Assembly: GCF_005117025.1 (NCBI RefSeq)
Contig: NZ_SWCO01000008.1
Span: 62,001 to 126,000, forward strand
Length of the DNA: 64,000 bases
DNA from: Alteromonas portus
GTDB lineage: Bacteria; Pseudomonadota; Gammaproteobacteria; Enterobacterales; Alteromonadaceae
Direction of reading: 5' to 3'
A program made the position numbers and the translations under genes. Positions 1 to 10,275 of this stretch are shown piece after piece. How positions within the stretch are numbered: position 1 is the first letter of the stretch; each line of letters opens with the position of its first letter. The notes below the pieces were generated by a model. It saw only the letters and a program-made list of their open reading frames with translations, was not told where the DNA came from and ran no database searches.

Positions 1-3000
1 TTCGCACCGACTACGACGGTGCAGCGCCAGGCGAAGTCGAACAACTGGTTTCAAAGCCCATTGAAGAAGCCATTGGTGTAGTGAAAGGTGTACGTAAAGT
101 CACGTCCACATCGCGAGCAGGACAGTCTGACGTGGTGCTTTCGTTTGCATGGGGTACTGACATGGATTTCGCGAGTTTAGAAGTACGCGAAAAACTTGAT
201 GTATTGCAGCTTCCCCTTGATATAGAAAAGCCAAGACTCCTTCGTTTTAACCCAAGTCTAGACCCGGTAATTAAACTGGGGCTGACGGCACAAAGCGATA
301 CGTCAAGTTTAAGCGTAGCGCAAATGAAGCGATTACGTTTATATGCCGAACAGCAAGTAAAACGAGCGCTAGAGTCAGTAGAGGGTGTGGCAGCCGTGCG
401 TGTTGGCGGTGGTTTAGAAAACGAGATTCACATTCTTATCGACCAGCAGAAAGCCAGTCAACTGTCTATTCCCATTACCCGCATTGTTGACCGGGTAAGT
501 GCTGAAAACATCAACGCGGCGGGCGGTCGAATTGATAACGCAGCCCAGGCGTTTTTGGTCAGAACCTTAAATCAGTTTGAAACACTTAGCGATATCGAAA
601 ACCTCTTCATTGGGCGTTTTGAAGGCAGAAACATTCAACTTAAAGACGTGGCTACAGTTGAAAGTGCCTATAAAGATCGTGATGTGGTAACGCGCTTTAA
701 CGGCAATGAAGGTATTGAAATTGCCATTTATAAAGAAGGCGATGCTAACGCCGTTAACGTTGCGCAAAAAGTGGCTAGCCGGTTAAATGAGGTCAACAAC
801 AACCTGCCTTCAACCTACACGCTTAGCGAAATTTATGACCAAAGCGTGTTCATTAAGCAAGCTATAGATAACGTGAAATCAGCGGCAGTGATGGGCGGTA
901 TTTTAGCTATGTTAGTGCTGTATCTCTTTCTTAAAGACTTCTGGGCTACCGTTATTATCTCGGTTTCTATTCCGGTATCAGTAATTGCTACCTTCAACTT
1001 GATGTATGCCAACGACATAAGCTTAAACATGATGAGCTTAGGTGGAATCGCACTTGCTGTTGGCTTGTTAGTAGACAACAGCATTGTTGTGCTTGAAAAC
1101 ATAGACCGTCACAAAAAGTTAAAAACGGCTGGAAGTGACAACGCTACAGCTAATGAAAACTCAAGAGCTGAAAACACTAAAGCAGAGGATTCCGCCGCCA
1201 GTGAAGGCACAAAAGAAGTCTCTGGCGCAATTGTGGCTTCGACACTGACCACTATGGCCGTGTTTGTGCCGCTAATATTTGTAGAAGGTATTGCAGGTCA
1301 GCTGTTTAAAGACCAAGCGTTGACCGTGTCGTTCGCTTTAGCAGCATCGCTTGTTGTTGCGCTCACACTTATCCCTGCAATGGCACATAAGAAGAAAAAG
1401 CAACAGCTTGATCACGAAGATGTGTTCACTACACCAGCGCCTCCCCCTCCTACGTCAACGTTTGGCAAAGTTATGTATTACATTACCCTGCCTATTCGTT
1501 GGGTATTCAGACTTATCTTTGTATTTTTACCTGCGGCTTTGGTCACCTTGGTGATAGGTGCATGGCATATCTTCAGCAAATTACTGAGCGTTGCCTTTAA
1601 ACCACTTATTTGGGTATTTAATAAAGCGTTTGACCTTCTCGCTTCTGCCTATGAAAAACTGCTACGTATAAGCCTTCGCGCAAAAGCGCTGGTACTAGCC
1701 ATTGCCTTTGTACTTGCGGCGGGCGCGGTGTTGCTGATACCGAGATTGGGCATGGAACTTATCCCAACCCTATCACAAGGAGAATTCTCGGTAGAAGTGT
1801 CCCTTCCTGCGGGTTCGCCACTAGCGCGTACTGACGCTATTATCAGCGAGCTTGCTGCGGTTGCAGTAAATAACAATGATGGCGGCGAAACCAAGGTGCT
1901 TCGCACGTATGCCATGTCTGGTACGGGTAGCCTTATAAGCGCCGCGCCTAATCAGGGTGGCGATCATTGGGGCCGCTTAAACATTGTCATGCAGCCTACG
2001 GCGACGGCTAACGATATGGACGCGGTAAAGCGTGCCCTTCGCGATCATTTAGCGTTTAAACCTCAGGTTCAGGCAACGTTTTCAGAGCCAGAGCTATTTA
2101 GTTTTGCATCGCCTATTCAAATTGAAATTGCGGGTTACGACCTTAATCAACTACAGCAGTATGGCGACGCCATTGCTACCAAGCTAGCCAGTTTTAATAA
2201 TTTTGCAGACGTAACGACCAGCATTCGTGACGGAAACCCAGAGCTTAAAATAGCCTTCCATCACGCCAAACTTGCTCGCCTTGAGCTTGACGCATCAACC
2301 GTTTCTCAGCTTATTGCAGCCAAAGTAGGTGGCCGTGTCGCTACACAGTACAGTGTTGAAGACAGAAAGGTGGATGTGCTGGTAAGAACGCAAGAAAACC
2401 AGCGAGATGACATCGCCAGCGTGCGCGCCATTGTTGTTAACCCAGGCTCTGCACAACCTATTCCATTAAGTGCCGTGGCAGACGTATACATGAGTGTAGG
2501 TCCTAGCGAGATCACCCGCGTTGGACAGCAGCGTGTAGCGCTGGTATCTGCGAATTTAGCCAAAGGTAAGCTTGATGAAGCAGTTGCCGTTGCTAATAAA
2601 GTTATCGATGAAACCCAACTTCCTCTGTCATTAAGTGCAACAGTAACCGGGCAAAGTGAAGACATGCAAAGCAGCTTCCGTTCACTACAGTTTGCCCTAG
2701 CACTTGCCGTGTTTATGGTGTATTTGGTTATGGCGTCACAGTTTGAGTCGCTGCTGCACCCTCTGCTTATTTTGTTCGCAGTGCCGCTAGCCGGTGCAGG
2801 TTCTGTGTACGGGTTGTGGCTTACCAATACGCCGCTAAACGTGGTGGTATTTATCGGTTTGATTATGCTGTGCGGTATTGTAGTGAACAACGCTATTGTA
2901 TTAGTTGACCGTATAAATCAGTTACGCCGTCAAGGAGTAGATAAAGACACCGCTATTCTAGATGCTGCAAAGACCCGCCTGCGCCCTATTGTGATGACTA

Positions 3001-3245
3001 CACTTACTACGGTGTTGGGTCTATTGCCTATGGCGTTTGGTTTTGGTGAAGGTGCTGAAATTCGCACGCCAATGGCCATCACCGTTATTTACGGCCTTCT
3101 GTTTGCAAGCTTGCTCACCCTCATTTTACTGCCAGTGCTTTACAGCCTGTTCGACGTGAAGAAAAACGTTGCGCAGAAAACGTCTGTTAATACTAATGCG
3201 GGCTTTGGTGACGAAGCAGCAATGTCGAAAGGAGGTGTACTATGA
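1..3245 (+). CDS. RND efflux permease, 5'-truncated
   Basis: Inner-membrane proton-driven efflux permease of the RND superfamily (HAE/AcrB type). The reading frame is open from base 3, upstream of the first in-window GTG at 81, and that upstream part reads as the conserved TDYDGAAPGEVEQLV region of RND porter domains, so the true start lies outside the window. About 1080 residues are present. The transmembrane block has the typical VDNSIVVLENI and VVNNAIVLVDRI segments. Two features are unusual: a charged low-complexity insertion of about 30 residues after the first of these, and an extra hydrophobic stretch before the second half (about residues 450-540 counted from base 81), preceded by a proline run. 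It overlaps the next RND gene by 4 nt, so the two are translationally coupled and probably form a heteromeric pump as MdtB/MdtC do. The substrate cannot be told. Confidence 0.93.
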   Translation, partial: RTDYDGAAPGEVEQLVSKPIEEAIGVVKGVRKVTSTSRAGQSDVVLSFAWGTDMDFASLEVREKLDVLQLPLDIEKPRLLRFNPSLDPVIKLGLTAQSDTSSLSVAQMKRLRLYAEQQVKRALESVEGVAAVRVGGGLENEIHILIDQQKASQLSIPITRIVDRVSAENINAAGGRIDNAAQAFLVRTLNQFETLSDIENLFIGRFEGRNIQLKDVATVESAYKDRDVVTRFNGNEGIEIAIYKEGDANAVNVAQKVASRLNEVNNNLPSTYTLSEIYDQSVFIKQAIDNVKSAAVMGGILAMLVLYLFLKDFWATVIISVSIPVSVIATFNLMYANDISLNMMSLGGIALAVGLLVDNSIVVLENIDRHKKLKTAGSDNATANENSRAENTKAEDSAASEGTKEVSGAIVASTLTTMAVFVPLIFVEGIAGQLFKDQALTVSFALAASLVVALTLIPAMAHKKKKQQLDHEDVFTTPAPPPPTSTFGKVMYYITLPIRWVFRLIFVFLPAALVTLVIGAWHIFSKLLSVAFKPLIWVFNKAFDLLASAYEKLLRISLRAKALVLAIAFVLAAGAVLLIPRLGMELIPTLSQGEFSVEVSLPAGSPLARTDAIISELAAVAVNNNDGGETKVLRTYAMSGTGSLISAAPNQGGDHWGRLNIVMQPTATANDMDAVKRALRDHLAFKPQVQATFSEPELFSFASPIQIEIAGYDLNQLQQYGDAIATKLASFNNFADVTTSIRDGNPELKIAFHHAKLARLELDASTVSQLIAAKVGGRVATQYSVEDRKVDVLVRTQENQRDDIASVRAIVVNPGSAQPIPLSAVADVYMSVGPSEITRVGQQRVALVSANLAKGKLDEAVAVANKVIDETQLPLSLSATVTGQSEDMQSSFRSLQFALALAVFMVYLVMASQFESLLHPLLILFAVPLAGAGSVYGLWLTNTPLNVVVFIGLIMLCGIVVNNAIVLVDRINQLRRQGVDKDTAILDAAKTRLRPIVMTTLTTVLGLLPMAFGFGEGAEIRTPMAITVIYGLLFASLLTLILLPVLYSLFDVKKNVAQKTSVNTNAGFGDEAAMSKGGVL
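3228..3237 (+). promoter_or_regulatory. Strong Shine-Dalgarno for second RND gene
   Basis: AAAGGAGGTG lies 4 nt before the ATG at 3242, inside the end of the upstream gene. It is nearly a perfect anti-16S match and fixes the start of the downstream permease, which overlaps the upstream TGA as ATGA. Confidence 0.75.
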
Positions 3246-6200
3246 GTACACCTTCTCACAACGCTAATAACAGTTCTGAAACCAATACTGACATGCGCCA
3301 AACACGTGACCCGAGTCAACGCGAGACAGACATAGCTTCACAGCCGCAGCTTTCAAAAATTGCAGGTATAGGCGCCTCGCTTGCACGCTTTGCGTTAAAT
3401 AAGCCCGTTACCATCGGAATGCTGTTTTTATCTATGTTGCTGTTCGGCATTGTATCTGGCCGCTTATTACCTTTAGAGAAGTTCCCTGGGATTGATATTC
3501 CAGAAATGGTAGTGCAGATCCCCTACCCTGATGCAACGCCAGTTGAGATTGAAACCATGATCACCCGCCCCGTAGAAGAGGCCGTTGCTACCATGTCGGG
3601 GATAAAGCGATTAAGGGCACGTTCGTACGACAATATGGCTGAGGTCATTGTGGAATTCGATTGGGATGAGAACCTTAAAGCCAAAAGTATTGAAGCACGT
3701 GAAAAGATTGACGCTATTCGCCACGAACTCCCTGACGATATAGAGCGGATCATGGTGTATAAATTTAACACCAACGATATGCCTATATTCCAGCTGCGCG
3801 TATCGAGCGACCGCGACTTATCAAATGCTTACGATTTGCTTGAGCGTAACCTTAAGCGTCCGCTAGAGCGTGTTCCAGGTGTATCGAAAGTTGAGCTATA
3901 TGGCACCATGAAGCGTCAAATTACTATTCGCTTAGATCCTAAGAAAATGGCGGCCTACCAAATAGACGGAACCCGTTTAGAGCAGCAGCTTCAAAACGCC
4001 AACTTCTCGCTAACTGCGGGCTATATGTACAACAACGGTGAAAAAGTTTTAGTTAACCCCACTGGCGAATTCACCGATGTAAACGACTTTAAAAACATGT
4101 GGGTTACTCGCAGCGTGCGCTTGTCTGATATTGCCAGCGTGACATACGAACTTCCTCAGCGCAACGAAGGGCGTCATTTAGATCGCACCTTTGCGGTAGG
4201 CTTTAACGTATTTCGCGAATCGGGCAGCAATCTTGTAGAAGTGTCCGACGCGGTAATGAAAGTTATCGAAAAAGCCAAGGAAGACCCTGAGTTTACAGGC
4301 ATTAGTTTGTTTGTAATGGACGACACCGCGAAAAGCGTGACTTCGTCGCTGAGCGATTTGCTAAACGCTGGCCTTTTAGGTGCGTTGCTTTCAGTTATTG
4401 TGCTGTACTTATTCTTGCGTCAGTTAACCACAACCTTAATTGTAGTGCTGTCGGTGCCGTTCTCTATTTGTATAGCCTTGGGCGTAATGTATCTCTTGGG
4501 CTATACCCTTAATATTTTATCACTCATGGGCCTCATGCTAGCGGTAGGTATGCTGGTAGACAACGCCGTTGTGATCACCGAAAGCGTATTTCAAGAACGC
4601 CAACAAGAGGGAGACATTAAGCGAGCCACCCAGATTGGTGTAAACAAAGTCAGTCTTGCGGTCATTGCTGGAACTGCAACCACGGCAATAGTGTTTTTAC
4701 CTAATATTATTGGGGTAAAAATAGACGTGACTATTTTCCTAGAGCACGTTGCTGTGGCTATCTGTATATCTCTGTTCGCGTCGCTTTTCATTGCTAAAAC
4801 ACTTATTCCCTTGCTGACAACTAAGGTAAAGATCCCTGTTGTAAAAACGCCTAAAACACCGTCCTACATAAAAGGCTATGGTCGTGCGCTTAACTGGATG
4901 TTAAAGCACCAGCTCATAACCTGCATTATCGCTTTATTTATTCTGGGATCGACTATTGTGCCCATGCAAGCGGTAACGTCTGACGATGAAGGTAACGACA
5001 ATCAAGAGCGCATTTGGCTTAACTATCATGTAACGCAAAACTTCACCTTGGAGGAAGTGGAAAAAACCGTCGATAAAATGGAAGCTTACCTATATGAAAA
5101 CCAAGAACGCTTTCACATTAAACAGGTGTATACCTATTTTACTGCCGGCCATGCAGTGAGCGGGATCACGCTTAATGACGAGTTGCCCGTAAGTGTGAGC
5201 AAAATTAAGGAGGATATTCGTGAAAACATGCCTTCATTTGTGCGTGCTCGCCCCTCTTTCCAGTGGGATAGCGGCAACGGTGGTGGCGTAAGAGTAATGC
5301 TGTTGGGTGAATCTTCAGAAACCTTGCTGAATATTTCAGAGCAGATCATTCCTATTCTTTCCACCATAGAAGGGCTGGAGGATGTAAAAGCCGACACGGG
5401 ATCTACCCGCGACGAGGTTCAAATACGCATAGACAGAGAGAAAGCAAATCGCTTTGGCATACAAGTAAACGATGTGGCTAAACTTATCTCTACGGCACTA
5501 CGCGGCAGTAATTTACGTACATTCCGCTATGGTGACGCCGGAGAAGTGGCGGTGCAGCTTAAGTTTGGCAGCGATATTCAAGCCTCGTTAAGCGAACTTA
5601 AGAACATCAATATTGGGTTTACGCAGGGTCAATCGGTAACGCTGAACATGATTGCCGATTTCTCTGTGGTGCCACAGCTTTCGCAAATTAACCGCAACTA
5701 TCGTCAAACCGCGCTTGCTATTGGTGCAAATCTAGAGGGTGAAACCACCACCGAACAAGCTCGTGAACGCATAGAAAAAGCACTAGCTAATATCGAATTG
5801 CCTACAGGCTATAAGTGGACGCTAGACGGTAGCTTCTCTCGCCAGGATGAAGCCAATGCCGTAATGCAAATGAATATGCTGTTAGCGCTTTGCATGATAT
5901 ACGTTGTAATGGCTGCATTGTTTGAGTCGCTCATCCTTCCAACGTCTGTGATCACTTCGCTGTTATTTTCGTTCACTGGTGTGTTTTGGGCATTTATGGT
6001 GACGGGTACCTCAATGTCTATCATGGGAATGATTGGTATGCTGATATTGATGGGCATTGTGGTTAACAATGGCATTGTATTAGTAGACAGAATCAATCAG
6101 CTAATCAACGAAGGTTTATCGCTGTATGACGCAGTGATTGAGGGATGTATAACACGTATCAGGCCTATTCTGATGACAGTAGCCACCACGGTATTAGGGC

Positions 6201-6421
6201 TAATTCCACTAGCTATGGGAAGTACTCGAATTGGCGGCGACGGCCCTCCCTACTCGCCAATGGCGATAGCGATCATTGGTGGGCTGGTGTTCTCAACGCT
6301 AACCAGCTTGTTCTTAGTACCACTTGCTTACGTGTTGCTGCTAAAACTTAGGTTTAAAACGCAGCGTTTGTTTAAAACCAGTAAAGCGCGTGTAGCCACG
6401 TATATTAGAATCGCCAATTAA
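3242..6421 (+). CDS. RND efflux permease, second subunit
   Basis: A full-length RND permease of 1059 residues, the usual size of AcrB-type transporters. The first about 45 residues form a polar cytoplasmic extension before the first membrane helix (about 52-70). The porter region begins with EKFPGIDIPEMVVQIPYPDA, and the two membrane halves contain VDNAVVITESV and VVNNGIVLVDRINQ, the conserved TM4 and TM10 regions. Start ATG 3242 overlaps the previous stop and has a near-perfect Shine-Dalgarno. It is probably the partner of the upstream permease in one complex. The periplasmic adaptor would be expected upstream, outside the window. Its substrate is unknown. Confidence 0.95.
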   Translation: MSTPSHNANNSSETNTDMRQTRDPSQRETDIASQPQLSKIAGIGASLARFALNKPVTIGMLFLSMLLFGIVSGRLLPLEKFPGIDIPEMVVQIPYPDATPVEIETMITRPVEEAVATMSGIKRLRARSYDNMAEVIVEFDWDENLKAKSIEAREKIDAIRHELPDDIERIMVYKFNTNDMPIFQLRVSSDRDLSNAYDLLERNLKRPLERVPGVSKVELYGTMKRQITIRLDPKKMAAYQIDGTRLEQQLQNANFSLTAGYMYNNGEKVLVNPTGEFTDVNDFKNMWVTRSVRLSDIASVTYELPQRNEGRHLDRTFAVGFNVFRESGSNLVEVSDAVMKVIEKAKEDPEFTGISLFVMDDTAKSVTSSLSDLLNAGLLGALLSVIVLYLFLRQLTTTLIVVLSVPFSICIALGVMYLLGYTLNILSLMGLMLAVGMLVDNAVVITESVFQERQQEGDIKRATQIGVNKVSLAVIAGTATTAIVFLPNIIGVKIDVTIFLEHVAVAICISLFASLFIAKTLIPLLTTKVKIPVVKTPKTPSYIKGYGRALNWMLKHQLITCIIALFILGSTIVPMQAVTSDDEGNDNQERIWLNYHVTQNFTLEEVEKTVDKMEAYLYENQERFHIKQVYTYFTAGHAVSGITLNDELPVSVSKIKEDIRENMPSFVRARPSFQWDSGNGGGVRVMLLGESSETLLNISEQIIPILSTIEGLEDVKADTGSTRDEVQIRIDREKANRFGIQVNDVAKLISTALRGSNLRTFRYGDAGEVAVQLKFGSDIQASLSELKNINIGFTQGQSVTLNMIADFSVVPQLSQINRNYRQTALAIGANLEGETTTEQARERIEKALANIELPTGYKWTLDGSFSRQDEANAVMQMNMLLALCMIYVVMAALFESLILPTSVITSLLFSFTGVFWAFMVTGTSMSIMGMIGMLILMGIVVNNGIVLVDRINQLINEGLSLYDAVIEGCITRIRPILMTVATTVLGLIPLAMGSTRIGGDGPPYSPMAIAIIGGLVFSTLTSLFLVPLAYVLLLKLRFKTQRLFKTSKARVATYIRIAN

Positions 6422-6447
6422 GGCGCATACTTTAAAAAAAGTAAGAC

Positions 6448-6516
6448 AAAAAGCGGGTCTAGTTTTCACTTCTACGTCAACGTGATTGACGATGAGTGTA
6501 AGCTAGCCCGCTTTTT
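6448..6516. terminator. Bidirectional terminator hairpin
   Basis: AAAAAGCGGG-T-CTAG pairs with CTAGCCCGCTTTTT, closing a 40-nt loop that itself holds smaller CACT/AGTG and GTCA/TGAC arms. T-tracts on both strands fit the convergent RND operon and the small gene that ends at 6546. Confidence 0.75.
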
Positions 6517-6545
6517 CTGGATTTATCGTTACCGCAAACAATGCC

Positions 6546-6890
6546 TTAGCTACGCGACGTTAGGTATTCATGTACCGCATCAGCATGACGCTCTTCAGAA
6601 AATTCAATAAGGCTACTACCATTGCATGTTAAACCTTCTTCAGACGTTACCATACGTAATACCTCACGTTGGCTGGCACCAATTCGACCTACGTTACGCG
6701 ATAGGCTTGAACGAAGAACTCTTACATCGTCATCAATTACCGCTTTACAAAACCCAGCAAATTGGGTTTCACCTACAAAGCGGATGTCTTTTTGCGGTGC
6801 TGCCGCAGTGGCGTTAACGCTAAATGCTACGGTTGCAGTTACGGCTAGTACTTTTACCGCGTTTGTTAGTTTTGTATTAACTCGTTTCAT
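6546..6890 (-). CDS. Small exported DUF3718-like protein
   Basis: A 114-residue protein with a Sec signal peptide (about residues 1-30, ending in NATAAAP). The mature part carries FCKAVIDDDVRVLRSSL and one further cysteine in LTCNG, so one disulfide is possible. The pattern of a Cys followed by acidic residues and LR fits DUF3718, a family of short exported proteins of Alteromonadales; this is from memory, not a search. Its function is unknown. It is convergent with the RND operon and shares its terminator. Nothing suggests it is linked to the pump. Confidence 0.75.
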   Translation of the reverse strand: MKRVNTKLTNAVKVLAVTATVAFSVNATAAAPQKDIRFVGETQFAGFCKAVIDDDVRVLRSSLSRNVGRIGASQREVLRMVTSEEGLTCNGSSLIEFSEERHADAVHEYLTSRS

Positions 6891-7309
6891 GTTTCATTCC
6901 TCAATGTGTGGTTGAAGGTGCTATATCAAGTTTGTGGCAAACTCTTGGGTTTTGGTCGAACGGCGCAGAATGGATCAACGTTTCGCTCAACGCCCTTTAT
7001 TTATGCACCAAGAATCAAAATTTTTCTGTTGAATGATTGTGTAACGGCGGTAAATACGCGGTAAATCAGGTTGTTACACCCTTGTTACCAACTTAAGTGA
7101 CTGTTTTGCAAAGAATAATTTAAATTACATATTACTAATATATATAGAAGAGTAACTTGTAGGAAGAAAGAAGTATAAGACTTTAGTATAAAAAGGCCCC
7201 TTAAGGGGCCTTAAAACTGTAATTTTAACAAAATTTTTGAAGATACAGCCTAGTTAACAAGCAAATAATTGCTAATTTTACGTAATTAAATTACAAAAAA
7301 TGTAGGTAA
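6891..7309. other. Intergenic region with upstream leader and a terminator
   Basis: This gene-free stretch holds the leader of the small exported protein (right of 6890) and, at 7193-7212, a terminator for the DUF2189 gene. The rest is AT-rich and I see no conserved RNA or repeat in it. Confidence 0.5.
7193..7212 (-). terminator. Rho-independent terminator of the DUF2189 gene
   Basis: AAGGCCCC-TTAA-GGGGCCTT is a perfect 8-bp stem with a 4-nt loop. On the minus strand it is followed by a T run (TTTTTATAC), so it terminates transcription from the gene at 7310-8104. Confidence 0.8.
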
Positions 7310-8104
7310 CTACTCATATTTGCGCTCACGCTTGGTTTCAATTGCGTCGATATAAGCGTGCCATGACGCATAGCCGACAATAGGCATTAAAACAATAAAA
7401 CCAACGAAACCTGTAACATAACCGACCGCAACGGTGGTAAAAATTATGGCTCCCCAGATGAGCATAGGAACCTTGTTTACCCACACTGCGTTTACGCTGG
7501 TCAGTACTGCCGTGGCAAGGTCGACTTTGCGTTCCATCAAAATAGGTTGGGTAAACGCCGTAACAAATAGCATTGCCAATGTAAAACCAGCGCCAACGAG
7601 TGTGCCCAACGCTAAAAATGGTAATAAGCTTTCTAAATCGTTTTCTATATAAGGTGGATAGAGAGCATGAATTAGAGATGCAACACGCAACCAAAAAATC
7701 ATCATCACCATAAGTAAAATAGCAAAGCCCCACTCGTTAAACGCATTTCTTCGCATTGCGCGCAGCGAATGACGCAACGTAGGCTTATGCCCTTTTTCCA
7801 TTTCCCAGCTCACATCGTAAAGGCCAGCAGCCAGAAACGGCCCTATCAACATAAAACAAACAATGGCGGGTAAAATAACTAGGTGCCAACCTGTCATTTC
7901 AACCAAGTACATAATGAACCACGGAATAACCGCGAAAAGAACGCCATAAAACAATGTGAGCCCCGGCGCACGCATAGCGTCTCTTAATGCTAGCGACAGC
8001 CACTTAATCGGGTCACCAACGTCTAACTCTTTACAGGGAATAACACGTGCTATACCACTTTGCGTGATTGCATTCTCTGGTGTTTCTTTGAAATGGTGGG
8101 ACAT
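7310..8104 (-). CDS. DUF2189 family integral membrane protein
   Basis: 264 residues starting at ATG 8104 (MSHHFKET), which has AGAGGTGA 7 nt upstream. An upstream in-frame start at 8197 would add a cysteine- and lysine-rich stretch that does not look like part of the family. After a soluble N-terminus of about 45 residues there are about six hydrophobic segments, among them FYGVLFAVIPWFIMYLVEM and LVILPAIVCFMLIGPFLAAGLYD. This matches the DUF2189 membrane family, of unknown function; some members sit beside cytochrome oxidase genes, but none is visible here. It is a monocistronic unit, divergent from alaA. Confidence 0.85.
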   Translation of the reverse strand: MSHHFKETPENAITQSGIARVIPCKELDVGDPIKWLSLALRDAMRAPGLTLFYGVLFAVIPWFIMYLVEMTGWHLVILPAIVCFMLIGPFLAAGLYDVSWEMEKGHKPTLRHSLRAMRRNAFNEWGFAILLMVMMIFWLRVASLIHALYPPYIENDLESLLPFLALGTLVGAGFTLAMLFVTAFTQPILMERKVDLATAVLTSVNAVWVNKVPMLIWGAIIFTTVAVGYVTGFVGFIVLMPIVGYASWHAYIDAIETKRERKYE

Positions 8105-8376
8105 ATTCTTATCACCTCTGCTTGTTAGCCTGTTTGTTACTAACGCGTTTTTTATACACGCCTTACTACTACGATAGGCGCAGAATGAAAAGTTCACAAG
8201 CTATTAACATAAATTTTATACTTAAGTGACAGGAGTGATATTCATCTCGTTACATGTTCAATAAATAGCCACTTGGTGAAAAAAGTCGTACTTAAAGCGG
8301 AAATACTGCAAAAAGGCCATCGCATATGGCTTTGGATTGCGATAATCTCAGGGTATGTAAATCAACCAGATAGACC

Positions 8377-9597
8377 ATGAAAACTGTATCTCGCTCACAT
8401 AAATTAGATAACGTTTGTTACGACATTAGAGGCCCCATCGCTGCGCAAGCACGCAAAATGGAAGACGAAGGACACCGCATATTAAAGCTGAATATAGGTA
8501 ATCCCGCCCCATTTGGATTTGAAGCCCCTGACGATATCGTAAAAGACGTTATTCATAACCTGCCTACGTCTCAAGGATATTCAGACTCGACAGGAATTTA
8601 TGCCGCCCGCGTGGCCGTGATGCAGTATTACCAGCAGCGCAACATTAAAGACATCCGTGTAGACGATGTTTATATTGGCAACGGCGTATCTGAGTTAATC
8701 ATGATGGCGATGCAAGCGTTGCTTAATCATGGTGATGAAGTTCTTATTCCAAGCCCTGACTACCCACTTTGGACGGCAGCAGTTAGCCTTTCGTCAGGTT
8801 CACCAGTTCATTATCGCTGCGACGAACAAGCAGGCTGGTTCCCTGACATTGACGACATAAAAAGTAAAATCACCAGTAAGACTCGTGCAATAGTACTGAT
8901 CAACCCTAACAACCCAACTGGCGCAGTTTACGACAAAGCCCTGTTACAAGAAGTAGTTGAAGTTGCCCGCGAACACGGCTTAGTAGTGTTTAGCGACGAG
9001 ATTTACGACAAAATTCTTTACGACGAAGCAAAGCACACCAGTATTGCTTCACTGGCTGACGATGTGTTTTTTGTTACCTTTGGCGGCTTGAGCAAAAACT
9101 ACCGCGTGGCGGGCTTTCGTTCAGGTTGGCTAGTTGTCAGCGGCAACAAGCGCCTGGCGTCGGATTATATTGAAGGGCTTAACATACTGTCTTCTATGCG
9201 AATGTGCGCGAATGTACCTTGTCAAAGTGCCATTCAAACAGCATTAGGCGGCTATCAAAGTATTGACGACTTGGTAAAGGAAAATGGGCGTTTGCGCATT
9301 CAGCGTGACGTAACCACAGATATGCTAAACGGTATCGACGGTATCTCTTGCGTTAAACCTAAAGGTGCCATGTATTGTTTCGCCAAAGTAGATGAGAAGA
9401 AATTCAACATTCAGAACGACGAACAAATGGTGTTGGATTTATTAAGCTCTGAAAAGATTCTGCTGGTACACGGTCGCGCGTTTAACCTAACCGAAGGCAC
9501 CTACTTCCGGTTAGTATTTTTACCGCACAGCGATGTATTAGTGCCTGCACTGCATCGTATTGGCAACTTCTTTAGAACGTATAAGCAAGGGGCGTAA
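8377..9597 (+). CDS. alaA: Glutamate-pyruvate aminotransferase AlaA
   Basis: A PLP-dependent class I aminotransferase of 406 residues, the same size as E. coli AlaA (YfbQ). It makes alanine from pyruvate and glutamate in the cytosol. The fold-type I landmarks are present: [22 protein letters not shown], and the lysine that binds PLP in [16 protein letters not shown]. Its C-terminus runs directly into yfbR with a 1-nt gap, the same order as yfbQ-yfbR in enteric bacteria, which supports the assignment. The start ATG follows a leader with two possible small hairpins at 8313-8343. Confidence 0.93.
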   Translation: MKTVSRSHKLDNVCYDIRGPIAAQARKMEDEGHRILKLNIGNPAPFGFEAPDDIVKDVIHNLPTSQGYSDSTGIYAARVAVMQYYQQRNIKDIRVDDVYIGNGVSELIMMAMQALLNHGDEVLIPSPDYPLWTAAVSLSSGSPVHYRCDEQAGWFPDIDDIKSKITSKTRAIVLINPNNPTGAVYDKALLQEVVEVAREHGLVVFSDEIYDKILYDEAKHTSIASLADDVFFVTFGGLSKNYRVAGFRSGWLVVSGNKRLASDYIEGLNILSSMRMCANVPCQSAIQTALGGYQSIDDLVKENGRLRIQRDVTTDMLNGIDGISCVKPKGAMYCFAKVDEKKFNIQNDEQMVLDLLSSEKILLVHGRAFNLTEGTYFRLVFLPHSDVLVPALHRIGNFFRTYKQGA

Positions 9598-9598
9598 C

Positions 9599-10198
9599 GT
9601 GTCTGATAAAAGTCACTTTTTTGCGCACCTGGCGCGCTTAAAGCTTATTAATCGCTGGCCGCTTATGCATAACGTGCGCACAGAAAATGTGCAGGAGCAC
9701 AGTTTGCAGGTCGCCATGGTTGCCCACGCGCTTGCTTTAATAAAAAATAAGTTTTTTGGCGGCACACTAAATCCAGATCGCATTGCAACCATGGCAATAT
9801 TTCACGACGTGTCGGAGGTACTCACCGGTGACCTCCCTACCCCTGTGAAATACTTTAACCCTGCGATTAAAGAAGAATATAAAAAGATCGAAAAAATTGC
9901 AGAGAACAAGCTAATTGAAATGGCACCTGAAGCATTTCGAGAAGACTATGCGGCGCTTATTGATCATCACTACCATAGTGAAGAAGAAGCTTTTATTGTG
10001 AAAGCAGCAGACGTACTTTGCGCTTATCTAAAAACGCTTGAAGAATTAGCTGCTGGTAACCAAGAGTTTAAGCTGGCTAAAAAACGATTAGATAAAACCC
10101 TTAAAGAGTATCATTCTGAAGAAGTAGACTACTTCTTAACGCGTTACGTACCAAGCTTTTCTTTAAGTCTTGATGAAATTACGCAAGACGATATGTGA
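9599..10198 (+). CDS. yfbR: 5'-deoxynucleotidase YfbR
   Basis: An HD-domain phosphohydrolase that removes phosphate from deoxyribonucleoside 5'-monophosphates. I start it at GTG 9599, one nt after the alaA stop and behind AAGGGGC at about 9586-9592. This gives 199 residues, the E. coli length, and the expected opening [21 protein letters not shown]. Metal ligands are visible in QEHSLQVA (His), [11 protein letters not shown] (HD) and [10 protein letters not shown] (Asp). The upstream TTG at 9560 would add 13 residues inside alaA and is less likely. It lies next to dgt, another deoxynucleotide-degrading HD enzyme. Confidence 0.93.
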   Translation: MSDKSHFFAHLARLKLINRWPLMHNVRTENVQEHSLQVAMVAHALALIKNKFFGGTLNPDRIATMAIFHDVSEVLTGDLPTPVKYFNPAIKEEYKKIEKIAENKLIEMAPEAFREDYAALIDHHYHSEEEAFIVKAADVLCAYLKTLEELAAGNQEFKLAKKRLDKTLKEYHSEEVDYFLTRYVPSFSLSLDEITQDDM

Positions 10199-10275
10199 GC
10201 AAAGTAATTAAGCGCCCCGAAATTACTATACTGACGTAACAAAAGTAGCAAACACAGCATGGCAGCGAGGTTTTT

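Noticed and set aside
2306..2890. Minus-strand open frame of 194 codons
   Set aside because: Antisense shadow of the RND permease; the translation is low in recognisable structure and lacks a promoter.
9560..9598. TTG start for yfbR at 9560
   Set aside because: It lies inside alaA, lacks a Shine-Dalgarno and would exceed the family length; GTG 9599 fits better.
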